Shown here one piece after another: positions 7,766 to 16,480 of a DNA stretch of 64,000 bases. This DNA is from Halobacillus_B sp963739045 (lineage in GTDB: Bacteria > Bacillota > Bacilli > Bacillales > Halobacillaceae): the NCBI GenBank assembly GCA_963739045.1, contig CAVTYY010000005.1, positions 434,001-498,000 on the forward strand. Reading direction: 5' to 3'. Made by a program: the position numbers and the translations under genes. Below the pieces are notes generated by a model that saw only the letters and a program-made list of their open reading frames with translations, was not told the DNA's origin and searched no databases. Every line of letters begins with the position of its first letter. The stretch's first letter is position 1.

Positions 7766-8708
7766 TTAATGTGTAGATCGGCTTTTTACATCAACAAAAT
7801 AAAGATTTACATAATTTCCTTCACGGATAGTATCCGAATTCGTATCATTTCTAAATAAGAGTAATTCCATTATGTAATAAAGGAAATAAAAAGGGGTGAA
7901 CAGCATAGCTAACATTAAAAAATTATTAAATGGATCTAAATTAGCAGTAAAATGCTGAATAACTCCAGGTATCATGAAAACTGTTTCTATAACGACTAAG
8001 CTACTGAGTGTTATCCAGAGGACAGATTTCGATTGGTAAAATGAAGAGTGTACGATGTTTCTCATACAATGCTTTAATAAAACTATGGTTGGAGTTAACC
8101 CTTTACTCTTTGCAAATTGACTATAATCTTTGTTTAACTCTTCTTTCAAAAGAAGAACGATCATTCGATAAAATAAAATGGCAGGGAGCAAGCCAAGAGA
8201 AATGATGGGAGCTAGATATATTTTTTCTCCATTGATATATACAATATTCATAAGTAGCACATCTGTATGTTGATAGAACCATACGATAAACATTTGAAAT
8301 AAGAAAAGATATAGAAGATCAGGGATAGCAATCGTAAATTCAGAAAGGAAAAAAAGGAACTTACTCCATTTTTCGGGAAGAAGGAGCGTTATTATAGCTA
8401 AGATAAGACCAATTATTAGAGCAAAAATAAATGAGCCAACAAGTATTTTAAAAGAATATAAGTAATTGTTCCAAAAAAACTCTTCGATTGATTTCTCTAA
8501 AATCTGTAGAGTCCTAGGAGGATGATAGAGAATGACCCAAGTATCAGGGATGAAATACTTTTTTAATGATACTAATTATTGAGTTGAAAAATTTAACAAA
8601 AACCTTTTCTTTAGAAGAGAAAAAAATGGGTGTACAGCTGATAAACAGTATACCTAATAGTCCTAATAAATACTTACCAATAAATTTGAAGATTCCTTTT
8701 AGTAACAA
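7766..8708 (-). pseudogene. DppB/OppB-type ABC permease, frameshifted
   Basis: A TTG start at 8708-8706 with GAGGTGG eight bases upstream opens a frame giving the N-terminal helix and KEKVFVKFFNSI, which stops at TGA 8546-8544 after VFHP. A frame offset by one base then continues DTWVILYHPPRTLQ through the remaining helices to 7766, including the permease loop FAKSKGLTPTIVLLKHCMRN. The intact protein would have about 310 residues, usual for DppB. With the adjacent dppC-like remnant this is a two-permease unit in which both genes are broken. Confidence 0.75.
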
Positions 8709-8946
8709 AACTTATCCACCTCAGTACTAATACCTTAATTTACAGAGAATAACACCAGTTGTATAAGGAAAATAAAGTACATTATTATTTCTTCTTTTTA
8801 ATGCAATACCATATCCAATTTATAAAAAATGTTCTAACTGTGGTAAGAGAGATTTATGTTTTATCCAAAAATTAACATATCACTGTAACAAATATTCCGT
8901 CAAATTTTATTTCTTACTATTCCATACAAATAATTATGTAATTTAA

Positions 8947-9108
8947 TTAATTATTCTCACTTGAAAACTTGTATATCATAAATAAAATAAGAATAATTAC
9001 AATAATAAAGTAAAGTATGAAAGGTAGTCCTAGAAAAAAGACAACACAATAGGGAAGAATAAGTATAGCCAGTACATAAACAATAGTATTCATAAAATTT
9101 GTAAACAT
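8947..9108 (-). CDS. 53-residue membrane protein, unknown
   Basis: The ATG at 9108-9106 follows GGAGGTAAGAAAAT, an excellent ribosome site. The protein is nearly all membrane helix (about residues 8-46, LAILILPYCVVFFLGLPFIL and onward) with a short KFSSENN tail. It could be two short helices broken at the GLP turn. The family is unknown. The flanks 8709-8946 and 9109-9351 contain no other convincing gene. Confidence 0.55.
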   Translation of the reverse strand: MFTNFMNTIVYVLAILILPYCVVFFLGLPFILYFIIVIILILFMIYKFSSENN

Positions 9109-9351
9109 ATTTTCTTACCTCCTTCCAATAACTAATCTACTAATTTTCGTCTTATATTTGTTTTCTAGATGATGGTTCTTCTTTCCTTCCTTAACCCCTT
9201 TTATAGATATAACTATCGTGTTTGAACTATAGTTAAGCTGTATAATAAAATCGTGCCTTAATAGTGTGAAAGCTCCTCGGCATCTGCAGGGTCTATTTCA
9301 TAATGCTCATAGAATTGAGGATTTCCGAATTCATTTAGGAGGTAGAAGGTT

Positions 9352-10017
9352 ATGAATCCGCTGTGGAAACAAGTTGATGATTATTACAATGAAAAATTGA
9401 ACGCTATGGATCCTGTCATGGCATCTGTTCTCCAAGCAAACAAGGAGGCTGGCTTGCCCTCGATCGATGTTTCTCCTTTGCAAGGGAAGCAGCTTTATTT
9501 GCTTGCAAAACTTAAAGGGGCAAAGAATATCTTAGAAATTGGAACTCTTGGGGGTTTCAGCACAATTTGGCTGGCCAGAGCTCTGCCGGAGGACGGAAAG
9601 CTAGTATCTCTTGAATTCAGTGAGAAGCATGCGGCAGTGGCTCGGGAAAATCTAAAAACAGCTGGTGTGGCACATAAGGTCGAAGTTTTAGTTGGCCCAG
9701 CACTAGAAACGCTCCCTGTACTTAAAGAGGAAGGGTTTTCTGATTTTGATTTCGTGTTTATCGACGCTGATAAACGTAATAACCCGGGTTATTTAAAATG
9801 GGCGTTGGACCTTTGTGTTTCTGGTGCTGCAATCGTGGGAGATAATGTTGTTCGAAATGGGCAGGTAGTAGAAGAGAATACTGAAGATGAAGGGATTCAA
9901 GGAATCAGAGAGTTCACAGACCTTTTGTCTTCTGACAGCCGGATTGATTCGACAGCTGTTCAGACCGTAGGCAGTAAAGGTTACGATGGATTTGTTCTCG
10001 GGATTGTACAAAAGTAA
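9352..10017 (+). CDS. Class I SAM-dependent O-methyltransferase
   Basis: 221 residues of the caffeoyl-CoA/catechol O-methyltransferase family (B. subtilis YrrM group). SAM-binding motif I is EIGTLGGFSTIWLA near residues 62-75, an acidic strand end LVSLEFS follows, and the metal-binding FVFIDADKRNN motif sits near residue 135, with VGDNVVRNG after it. The start is ATG 9352 behind AGGAGGTAGAAGG. The acceptor is unknown. A deleted copy of this gene lies at 11763-12072. Confidence 0.9.
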   Translation: MNPLWKQVDDYYNEKLNAMDPVMASVLQANKEAGLPSIDVSPLQGKQLYLLAKLKGAKNILEIGTLGGFSTIWLARALPEDGKLVSLEFSEKHAAVARENLKTAGVAHKVEVLVGPALETLPVLKEEGFSDFDFVFIDADKRNNPGYLKWALDLCVSGAAIVGDNVVRNGQVVEENTEDEGIQGIREFTDLLSSDSRIDSTAVQTVGSKGYDGFVLGIVQK

Positions 10018-10041
10018 TGGAATATGTAGTAATCAAAAAGA

Positions 10042-10083
10042 GCTGTTCTCCGTAGTTTAGGTCACTACCGGGAACAGTTTTTT
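10042..10083 (+). terminator. Terminator after the O-methyltransferase
   Basis: A CTGTTCTCCGTAGT arm pairs imperfectly with ACTACCGGGAACAG, followed by T6. Confidence 0.8.
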
Positions 10084-10246
10084 ATGATCATGTACCATCA
10101 GCTTATCTAAGTCTTTCCAAATCACAGACAAAAGTTTTTAATTTTACTAATGAAAATACCTTCCTTTCTAAAGAAGTTAATCTTATTGAAAATGTATAAA
10201 AAAATATTTAACTATCATATACATGTTTAAGAGGGAGGGGAATTTA

Positions 10247-11729
10247 TTGAAAAATAGGGCTGATACTTATAGTTATGGGGATCTAACTTATCCAACAGGG
10301 ATGAGTTCTATCATAAAAAACGGTTTAGAACCTACACCTAATCCAAAGAAAATTATTATTATAGGAGCAGGAATGGCGGGATTAGTGTCTGCTTCGCTTC
10401 TAAAGGAAGCGGGACACACAGTCACGATTATTGAAGGGAAATAATCGAGTGGGAGGAAGAATTTACACAATACGCGGCCCCTTTTCAGATGGGTTATACT
10501 TAGATGCTGGAGCAATGAGATTTCCAGATACCCATAATTTAGTATTTGAGTATATCCGGAAGTTTCATCTATCCACAAACATGTTCATAAATAAAAATGA
10601 TCTGTACTTAGTGAATGGAGTTCAAACCACAGATGCCTACTATAACTCTAACCCAAGTGTATTGAATTTCCCCCTTCCTCCTGAAGAACAAGGGAAAACG
10701 GCAGTTGAGTTGTTAGATGCTGCTGTTGAGCCCTTTCTTACTCTATATGAAAGATCCTCACCTCAGGAACAAGAAAGGTTGAGGGAAAAGTTTGATCGAT
10801 ATTCGTTTGATGATTTTTTACGGTTTAATCCATTAGGTGTATCTTTATCACCCGAGGCTATCCGACTGGTAAAAGTCATCCTAGGAATAGAAGGGTTCCC
10901 CAATTTAGGGTTTGTAGATATTTTATTAGATATAGTTCGTACCGTATTTAATAAAGATTTAAAGTTTTATGAAATTGCAGGTGGAAATGATAGACTGCCT
11001 TATTCTTTTATGCCTGAACTTCAACAGAATATTATTCCAAATCAAAAGGTACACCAAATATCTAACAGAGAAGACGGTGTCACAGTCACGGCTAGAGACA
11101 GAATTTCTAACCAATACCATAGGTTCGAAGGAGATTACGTAATCGTAACTGTTCCTTACTCAGTATTTCAATTTATAGATATTTACCCTTATAACTCGAT
11201 CTCTTTTCAAAAGTGGAAAGCCATAAGAGAACTTAATTATGTATCCTCAGTCAAAGTGGGACTGGAATTTACGTCGAAATTCTGGGAGACATCCAACATT
11301 GGGAATATCATCACGGACTTGCCCATTCGTTATACTTACAGTCCAAGTCATAGCATAGGGGAATCGGGACCAGGGGTAATGTTAGCCAGCTATAGTTGGG
11401 GACAGAATGCCGACTTATGGAATAGTTTACCGGAAGATGAGCGGATACGAGAGTCCTTACAAGGGTTAAGCCGTGTTTATGGAGAACAAGTTTATCAGAA
11501 ATTTTCTAGGGGGACTTCTTACAGTTGGAGTCAAAATCAGTTTTCAGCTGGCTGTTTTACGTTATTTGCCCCTAACCAATCTTCAGATTTTTCAGATGAC
11601 CTATATTTGCCCGAGGGTCGTATGCATTTTGCTGGAGAACATACGTCTCCATTCCATGGATGGGTAGAGGGGTCGATTGAATCAGGTGTACGTGCTGCAT
11701 ATGAACTGAATGGAAGAACTATGTTATAA
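10247..11729 (+). pseudogene. Flavin monoamine / L-amino-acid oxidase, frameshifted
   Basis: Two overlapping frames make one flavin amine oxidase of about 494 residues. TTG 10247 behind GGGAGGGG starts the first frame, which carries the FAD-binding IIIIGAGMAGLVSASLL; it stops at 10444. The second frame resumes at NNRVGGRIYT, the conserved continuation, and runs to 11729 with the C-terminal FAGEHTSPFHGWVEGSIESG motif. Removing one A from GGGAAATAA near 10440 restores the frame. Everything else looks intact, so this is a recent mutation or a sequencing error. Such enzymes oxidise amines or amino acids and release hydrogen peroxide. Confidence 0.8.
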
Positions 11730-11748
11730 ATAGCATAAAGGACAATTG

Positions 11749-11793
11749 AAATCCAGCCCTCTTGTTTTCCAAGCAAACAAGAGGGCTGGATTT
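11749..11793. repeat. Perfect 19-bp inverted repeat
   Basis: The arms at 11749-11767 and 11775-11793 are exact complements with a 7-base loop. The right arm is the 5' end of the duplicated methyltransferase fragment. The hairpin could terminate the oxidase transcript, although no T-run follows. Confidence 0.8.
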
Positions 11794-12072
11794 GCTTCTA
11801 TCGATGTTTCATCGTTACAAAGGAAGCACCTTTATTAGCTTGCAAAACTTAAAAAGGCTAATAATGTCTTTGAAATTGGCTTGAGGAGAATGGATGGATT
11901 TTCTGATTTTGATTTCGTGTTTATCGACGCCGATAAACGTAATAACCCGGGTTAATTAAAATGGGCCTTGGACCTTTGTGTTCCTGGTGCTGCAATCGTG
12001 GGAGATAATGTTGTTCGAAATGGGCAGGTAGTAGAAGAGAATACTGAAGACGAAGGGATCAAAGGAATCAGA
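11763..12072 (+). pseudogene. Deleted copy of the O-methyltransferase gene
   Basis: This segment closely matches the intact gene upstream: its start corresponds to 9426-9540 and its end to about 9725-9909, with roughly 185 bases missing between. Stretches such as the region around TTTATCGACGC and GGGAGATAATGTTGTTCG are identical. Stops have arisen (for example TTATTAG at 11835 and GGGTTAATTAA at 11949). It is a decayed partial duplication that now follows the amine oxidase. Confidence 0.85.
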
Positions 12073-12198
12073 TTCCACTACAATTCAATTAAATAAAACT
12101 TCCCCTATCAGAAATCCCCCAAATAAGGACATTCTATTAACTATATCCACTATTCGGGGGAGGGGGTGTTTATTAAAAAGGAATAATCCTTTTTCTGG

Positions 12199-12372
12199 TC
12201 AATCTTTTTTTCTTTCCTTTTTATCAAAATAAGCATATAAAATACCAGTAATTACAACACCAAACATTAAGATGGACCACCAAGGTTCATTGCTTATGGG
12301 TGAGTGATTTACGATGAATGTTCCTATGCAGAATAAAATGCTTATGGAAAGGAAGAATACTGATTTTTTAAT
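12199..12372 (-). CDS. 57-residue membrane protein with apparent ATT start
   Basis: A minus-strand frame begins ATT-AAA-AAA (12372-12370) seven bases after AGGAGGGG. It encodes KKSVFFLSISILFCIGTFI, a short linker NHSPISNEPWW, a second helix and a basic KKERKKD tail. No ATG, GTG or TTG fits the ribosome site. A -35 TTGCCT / -10 TATAAT promoter lies directly upstream. The two-helix layout is like other small Bacillaceae membrane proteins. Either ATT is used as the initiator or an ATG has mutated. Confidence 0.5.
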   Translation of the reverse strand: MKKSVFFLSISILFCIGTFIVNHSPISNEPWWSILMFGVVITGILYAYFDKKERKKD

Positions 12373-12397
12373 GCTATCCCCTCCTAAGGTGTTTTTA

Positions 12398-12426
12398 ATT
12401 ATAATACCGCTCTATTCAGTAGGCAA
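12398..12426 (-). promoter_or_regulatory. Promoter of the ATT-start membrane protein
   Basis: Minus strand: TTGCCT (12426-12421), 17-base spacer, TATAAT (12403-12398). The rest of the gap, 12427-12699, shows no gene. Confidence 0.6.
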
Positions 12427-12699
12427 AACCAATTAACATTCATGGAAAAAATACCACGTGAGAAAATGGGTAAATATTTCCTCCATGCCTTTTATGAAGA
12501 GTTTTTAAATGCTATTTAATGTTCGTGGAAGATTTCTATCGATAATCCTCTTTCTAGAATTTTTCTGAGACCGGATTTTGACAGAAAAACAGCTAAACCA
12601 TAAAAATAATTAGTTTGTTCTAAAAATTCTAATAAGTCAAACAGGAATTTTAATGATTTTTAAAGAAAAAGTATATATAGACAAAAAGGAGGAATACAC

Positions 12700-12918
12700 A
12701 TGGCAGAAGTATCTTCTATGAAACAAGCGGTTGATGTGCTACGGGGGAAAGGACTTTCCAATAGGGACATCCTTAGCAATGTGGATAACAGCCATTTCCC
12801 GTTCGATGATGAAGAAGTCGTTATGACGTTCATTGATTTACAAATTGAATGTTCCTCTGAGCAAGATTTCGACAAGTTAGTGGCTTATTTATATGGGTTT
12901 GATTTGAATAAAGCTTAG
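12700..12918 (+). CDS. Conserved-looking 72-residue protein, unknown
   Basis: A small acidic soluble protein with no membrane segment. It starts at ATG 12700 after AAAGGAGGAATACAC and is followed by a strong terminator, so it is a monocistronic gene. The sequence has an ALDVL-like helix with RGKGLSNRDILSNV and an acidic FPFDDEEVV strand. I do not recognise a family. Confidence 0.7.
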   Translation: MAEVSSMKQAVDVLRGKGLSNRDILSNVDNSHFPFDDEEVVMTFIDLQIECSSEQDFDKLVAYLYGFDLNKA

Positions 12919-12947
12919 CACCGAAACACTAGTAAGCTATCAGAGTT

Positions 12948-12985
12948 AAAAACCAGCATCCAGGACAGGGTGCTGGTTTTATTTG
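12948..12985 (+). terminator. Terminator
   Basis: AAAACCAGCA and its complement TGCTGGTTTT, then a T-rich tail. Confidence 0.85.
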
Positions 12986-13124
12986 TTTTATCTAAATTGA
13001 GATGGTGGTAAAAACGCTATTTTTTGTGACCCAATAGAAATAAGGATACGGGTTTATTTCTATCTTTTAATCTCAAACAACTTAATCCATACGAGAAAAG
13101 AGGAATACAATTGAATAGAGAGAT

Positions 13125-13164
13125 AAAGAACGAGCATTTCAAATGAGATGCTCGTTCTTTTGCC
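13125..13164 (+). terminator. Terminator-like hairpin ahead of the amidase
   Basis: A 13-bp stem AAAGAACGAGCAT with its complement at 13148-13160, then TTTT. A possible 11-codon frame (TTG 13111) runs into it; I do not call that a gene. Confidence 0.7.
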
Positions 13165-13304
13165 TTAGATTATAGAAAACGTTTAATTCCTTAGAGGTCA
13201 GATAAACTTAATTATTTCAATATAGTGCAATTGCACATTCAGTTTTCGAAATAGATCATTTACTACCAATAGGGTCCATTATATGGATCTTGGGAGGTGA
13301 GAAA

Positions 13305-14147
13305 ATGGCCAGATTAATTGCCCTTGATGACGGACATGGGATGAATACACCTGGGAAAAGAACGCCCTTTATACCAGAGATCGGCCGTGAAATTAGAGAG
13401 AACGAGTTTAATAAAGCTGTAGTGAATTTATTAAAGATCGAGTTAGAAAGAAATGGATTTAATACACTGTTAGTAGCACCTACAGATGAGGATACTTCTC
13501 TTCAGGCAAGGACAGACTTAGCCAACAGTCGAAAGGCTGATGCCTATATAGCGGTGCATTACAACGCTTCTGATGGCAGCTTTGCTGGAAATAATCCAAG
13601 TGGGATAGAAGTCTATGTTTATTTAAATAACAAAGATAAAGAGTCAGGTAAATTAGCATCGTCCATAGCTAAATATTTAAGACAAGGGACACCGCAAAAT
13701 TTCAGAGGGATCATGGAAGCGGACTTTCACGTTTTACGAGAGACTAATATGATCGCGGTTTTGACCGAAAATGGGTTTATGGATAACAAATTGGAAGCTT
13801 TACTCATGATCAATAAAAATTTCCAAAAAGAAGTAGCTATTGAACATGCAAAAGGCATTTGCGAATACTTTGGAGTAACTTATAAACCGGAGGAGGAGAT
13901 AGAAGTGTTAGCTAAAGCAGTAGTGATTCGTTCATTTGTTGACTATCCTGTAGCAGAAGTTCTTGCCAATAGAATCCAAGCCCCTATTTATACTAGAACG
14001 GTAGCATCCAAGTTTAAGGTAGCGAGCGAAGTGATAGTGGTCGGCGGGGCGTCAAATGGTCTAAAAGGGGACATATTCACGGTCCTTTCTGGAAACGATC
14101 GATTTGAAACATCTAGAAAAGTAGAACTGTATTTAGATTCCATCTAG
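13305..14147 (+). CDS. N-acetylmuramoyl-L-alanine amidase (Amidase_3) with C-terminal wall-binding-like domain
   Basis: 280 residues from ATG 13305 (GGGAGGTGAGAAA before it). Residues 1-175 are an Amidase_3 catalytic domain: zinc ligands in DDGHG, RENEFN and AVHYNAS, and catalytic Glu in LTENGF. After a short linker (EEEIEV) a second domain of about 90 residues carries VVGGASNGLKGDIFTVLSGNDRFET, like cell-wall-binding repeat 2 units. There is no signal peptide, so this resembles a phage-type or spore/mother-cell lysin rather than a secreted autolysin. It cleaves the bond between N-acetylmuramic acid and L-alanine. Confidence 0.88.
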   Translation: MARLIALDDGHGMNTPGKRTPFIPEIGREIRENEFNKAVVNLLKIELERNGFNTLLVAPTDEDTSLQARTDLANSRKADAYIAVHYNASDGSFAGNNPSGIEVYVYLNNKDKESGKLASSIAKYLRQGTPQNFRGIMEADFHVLRETNMIAVLTENGFMDNKLEALLMINKNFQKEVAIEHAKGICEYFGVTYKPEEEIEVLAKAVVIRSFVDYPVAEVLANRIQAPIYTRTVASKFKVASEVIVVGGASNGLKGDIFTVLSGNDRFETSRKVELYLDSI

Positions 14148-14461
14148 TCATTGACTCAAACGGCTGAACAGAAAAATCCGCGGAATATAGTAAATTAAAT
14201 TTATCAGCTGGAAAAGGTGAAATACTGGATTGGTCAGTCTATATCCTACGTATAGACTGCCATTCTGTTTATAGATTTGTGAGAAATCTTCTGATTGGAT
14301 GTCCTTTCATTTAAAGCTGCCACTCAAAGAGTTATTCACCTTCATTTATACATAAAAAAAGACTAGATAAACGGTCGACATGTTTCAATTGTTCCAAAAA
14401 AGGATACAGTCTAAGCGTGACGGAATTACAATAAATTCTTCTATATAAAAGGAGTTTTATC
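14148..14461. other. Intergenic region with small hairpin
   Basis: No gene seen. CAGTCTATA and its complement at 14236-14259 form a 9-bp hairpin that may end the amidase transcript. The last bases hold the ribosome site AAAGGAG of the aldehyde dehydrogenase. Confidence 0.5.
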
Positions 14462-15886
14462 ATGCGTAACTATCTAAAACATTATATTAACGGAGAATGG
14501 GTAGAGTCTACCGGCAACGAAACGGAAGACGTTATCAACCCAGCAACCGAAGAAGTCATTGGGACAATTAGTCTAGGAACGAAAGAAGACTTAGATAAAG
14601 CTGTGAAAGCAGCAAGAGATGCCTTTCCTTCTTTCTCACAGACGACGAAAGAAGAGCGCGTCGAAATGCTTGAAAAAATTGCTGCAGAATATGAGAGACG
14701 TAAAGATGATATTGTTGAAACCATTACGGATGAATTAGGATCTCCACTTGAGATTTCTGAAAAAGTCCATTTCATGATGGGATACAATCACTTTTCTCAG
14801 GCAGCTGAATCGCTTAAGGAATTTTCATTTAAAGAAGATCGCGGCGGTCATACCCGCGTGAAAGAATCGATTGGTGTCAGTGGATTGATAACGCCGTGGA
14901 ACTTCCCAACGAATCAAACATCAACGAAAATCGCCAGTGCGTTTGCCGCAGGCAGTCCGGTAATTTTAAAGCCGGCTGAACAAACGCCATTTGCTGCCAT
15001 CATTTTAGCTGAAATCTTTGATAAAGTAGGCGTCCCTAAAGGGGTCTTCAACCTTGTGAATGGTACGGGTGAAGTCATTGGTGATGGCATTAGCTCACAC
15101 CCTGGGATTGACTTCGTTTCCTTCACAGGTTCTGGCGCAACAGGTGAAAAGATTATGAAAAACGCTTCTGAGTCAATTAAGAAAGTAGCTCTAGAACTTG
15201 GAGGTAAGTCACCATTAGTCATCTTGGATGATGCCGATGTGGAGGGAGCAGCTAGAGCTTCAGTTAGTCATATTGCTAACAACTCTGGGCAGGTCTGCTC
15301 CGCTGGTACTCGTACACTTGTCCCTTCCTCTATGAAGAAAGAGTTTGAAGAGGCGGTTAAGAAAGTACTGGCAGATTATCCTGTCGGCGATCCGCGTGAA
15401 GGCAATCATATCGGACCGCTCGTTTCGAAAAAACAGTGGGACACCGTTCAATCTTATATTGAAAAAGGAATCGAAGAAGGCGCTAATTTACTTGTCGGAG
15501 GACCAGGGAAACCTGAAGGTCTTGAGAATGGCTACTATGTGAAGCCTACAGTATTTACCGACGTGGACAACCATATGGTAATCGCTCAGGAAGAAATCTT
15601 TGGACCGGTTCAAACGATTATCACGTATGATTCCATTGAAGAAGCACTCGAAATCGCCAACGATACTATTTATGGTCTTGCCGGCTATGTTTACGGCAAA
15701 GACCCAGAAACTCTTCGTAAGGTGGCATCAGGAATTCGCGCCGGCCGTGTCAAAGTCAATGATGCGGAAGCAGATTTCGAAGCACCATTTGGCGGATATA
15801 AACAATCAGGAATCGGCAGAGAATGGGGAGACTTCGGTATTGAAGAATACCTTGAAGTGAAAACCGTTCTAGGCTATCCTTCATAA
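14462..15886 (+). CDS. NAD(P)-dependent aldehyde dehydrogenase
   Basis: 474 residues, standard size for the ALDH superfamily. Rossmann motif FTGSGATGE (about 220-228), general base Glu in ALELGGKSP (about 253), catalytic Cys in NSGQVCSAGTR (about 286) and QEEIFGPVQ (about 385) are all present. It resembles DhaS/YwdH-type enzymes that oxidise aliphatic aldehydes to acids; the true substrate is unknown. It is a single gene with its own terminator. Confidence 0.93.
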   Translation: MRNYLKHYINGEWVESTGNETEDVINPATEEVIGTISLGTKEDLDKAVKAARDAFPSFSQTTKEERVEMLEKIAAEYERRKDDIVETITDELGSPLEISEKVHFMMGYNHFSQAAESLKEFSFKEDRGGHTRVKESIGVSGLITPWNFPTNQTSTKIASAFAAGSPVILKPAEQTPFAAIILAEIFDKVGVPKGVFNLVNGTGEVIGDGISSHPGIDFVSFTGSGATGEKIMKNASESIKKVALELGGKSPLVILDDADVEGAARASVSHIANNSGQVCSAGTRTLVPSSMKKEFEEAVKKVLADYPVGDPREGNHIGPLVSKKQWDTVQSYIEKGIEEGANLLVGGPGKPEGLENGYYVKPTVFTDVDNHMVIAQEEIFGPVQTIITYDSIEEALEIANDTIYGLAGYVYGKDPETLRKVASGIRAGRVKVNDAEADFEAPFGGYKQSGIGREWGDFGIEEYLEVKTVLGYPS

Positions 15887-15910
15887 GAAATAATGGTTAA
15901 TAAAAACAAT

Positions 15911-15948
15911 GAGAGTCTCCTGCAGGTTTCTGCGGGAGGCTCTTTTTA
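15911..15948 (+). terminator. Terminator of the aldehyde dehydrogenase
   Basis: GAGAGTCTCCTGCAG pairs with CTGCGGGAGGCTCT, followed by TTTTT. Confidence 0.85.
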
Positions 15949-16007
15949 CATTTTAATGATGAACAGCCAAACAAGGAGATCGTCTGAGTGAGTAGGTTCA
16001 TCTGGTT

Positions 16008-16223
16008 TTATCTAACCGCAGTTCTTTTACGGATTATAACTCCAATCACTATGAATAAAATGCCCAATAAACAAATAAAACGTTCATCTGATTGAAATAT
16101 TATATAAGTTAAAAGCCTATATGTTGAGCTAAACTTTGTGGGGTAAAGGAACAATATAGGAAGTAATCCAATTACTGTGATAAATGTGCCCAACCCAATT
16201 AGTATTTTATAGAATATTTTGAT
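16008..16223 (-). CDS. 71-residue membrane protein with apparent ATC start
   Basis: The minus-strand frame from ATC 16223-16221 lies nine bases after AAAAGGAG and encodes IKIFYKILIGLGTFITVIGL, then a YPTKFSSTYR linker, a second helix near the end and IIRKRTAVR. The only standard start in frame is a TTG at 16193 with no ribosome site, which would remove part of the first helix. The promoter (16266-16294) fits this gene. No family is recognised. Confidence 0.5.
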   Translation of the reverse strand: MKIFYKILIGLGTFITVIGLLPILFLYPTKFSSTYRLLTYIIFQSDERFICLLGILFIVIGVIIRKRTAVR

Positions 16224-16260
16224 GCAGCAGCACTCCTTTTAGTGATTATTTTTTCTTTGT

Positions 16261-16294
16261 GTGTAATATTACACTAAATTAAGTATTGTTACAA
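16261..16294 (-). promoter_or_regulatory. Promoter with palindromic operator over the -10 box
   Basis: Minus strand: TTGTAA (16294-16289), 17 bases, TAATAT (16271-16266). The -10 lies inside the perfect palindrome GTGTAATATTACAC (16261-16274), which is placed like a repressor site for the small membrane protein downstream. Confidence 0.55.
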
Positions 16295-16417
16295 CCAAAG
16301 CAAGAAGATTAATTATTTTTAGAATTAAATTAAAGAAACAGAGTGATACTAGCTTTCAGCAGGAATTATAATAATGAATGATATGTAAAGTCAGAGTTGA
16401 AAAAATGGAAAATAAAT

Positions 16418-16456
16418 AAGCTCGTCTTTCTTCAGAAATCGAAGAAAGACGAGCTT
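16418..16456 (-). terminator. Terminator of the gene at 16481
   Basis: A 16-bp stem AAGCTCGTCTTTCTTC with its exact complement and a 7-base loop; AT-rich tail on the minus strand. Confidence 0.75.
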
Positions 16457-16480
16457 GATAACTTTTAAAGGGCTCTTATT

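Noticed and set aside
13111..13146. TTG-started 11-codon frame
   Set aside because: Too short, and overlaps a terminator hairpin.
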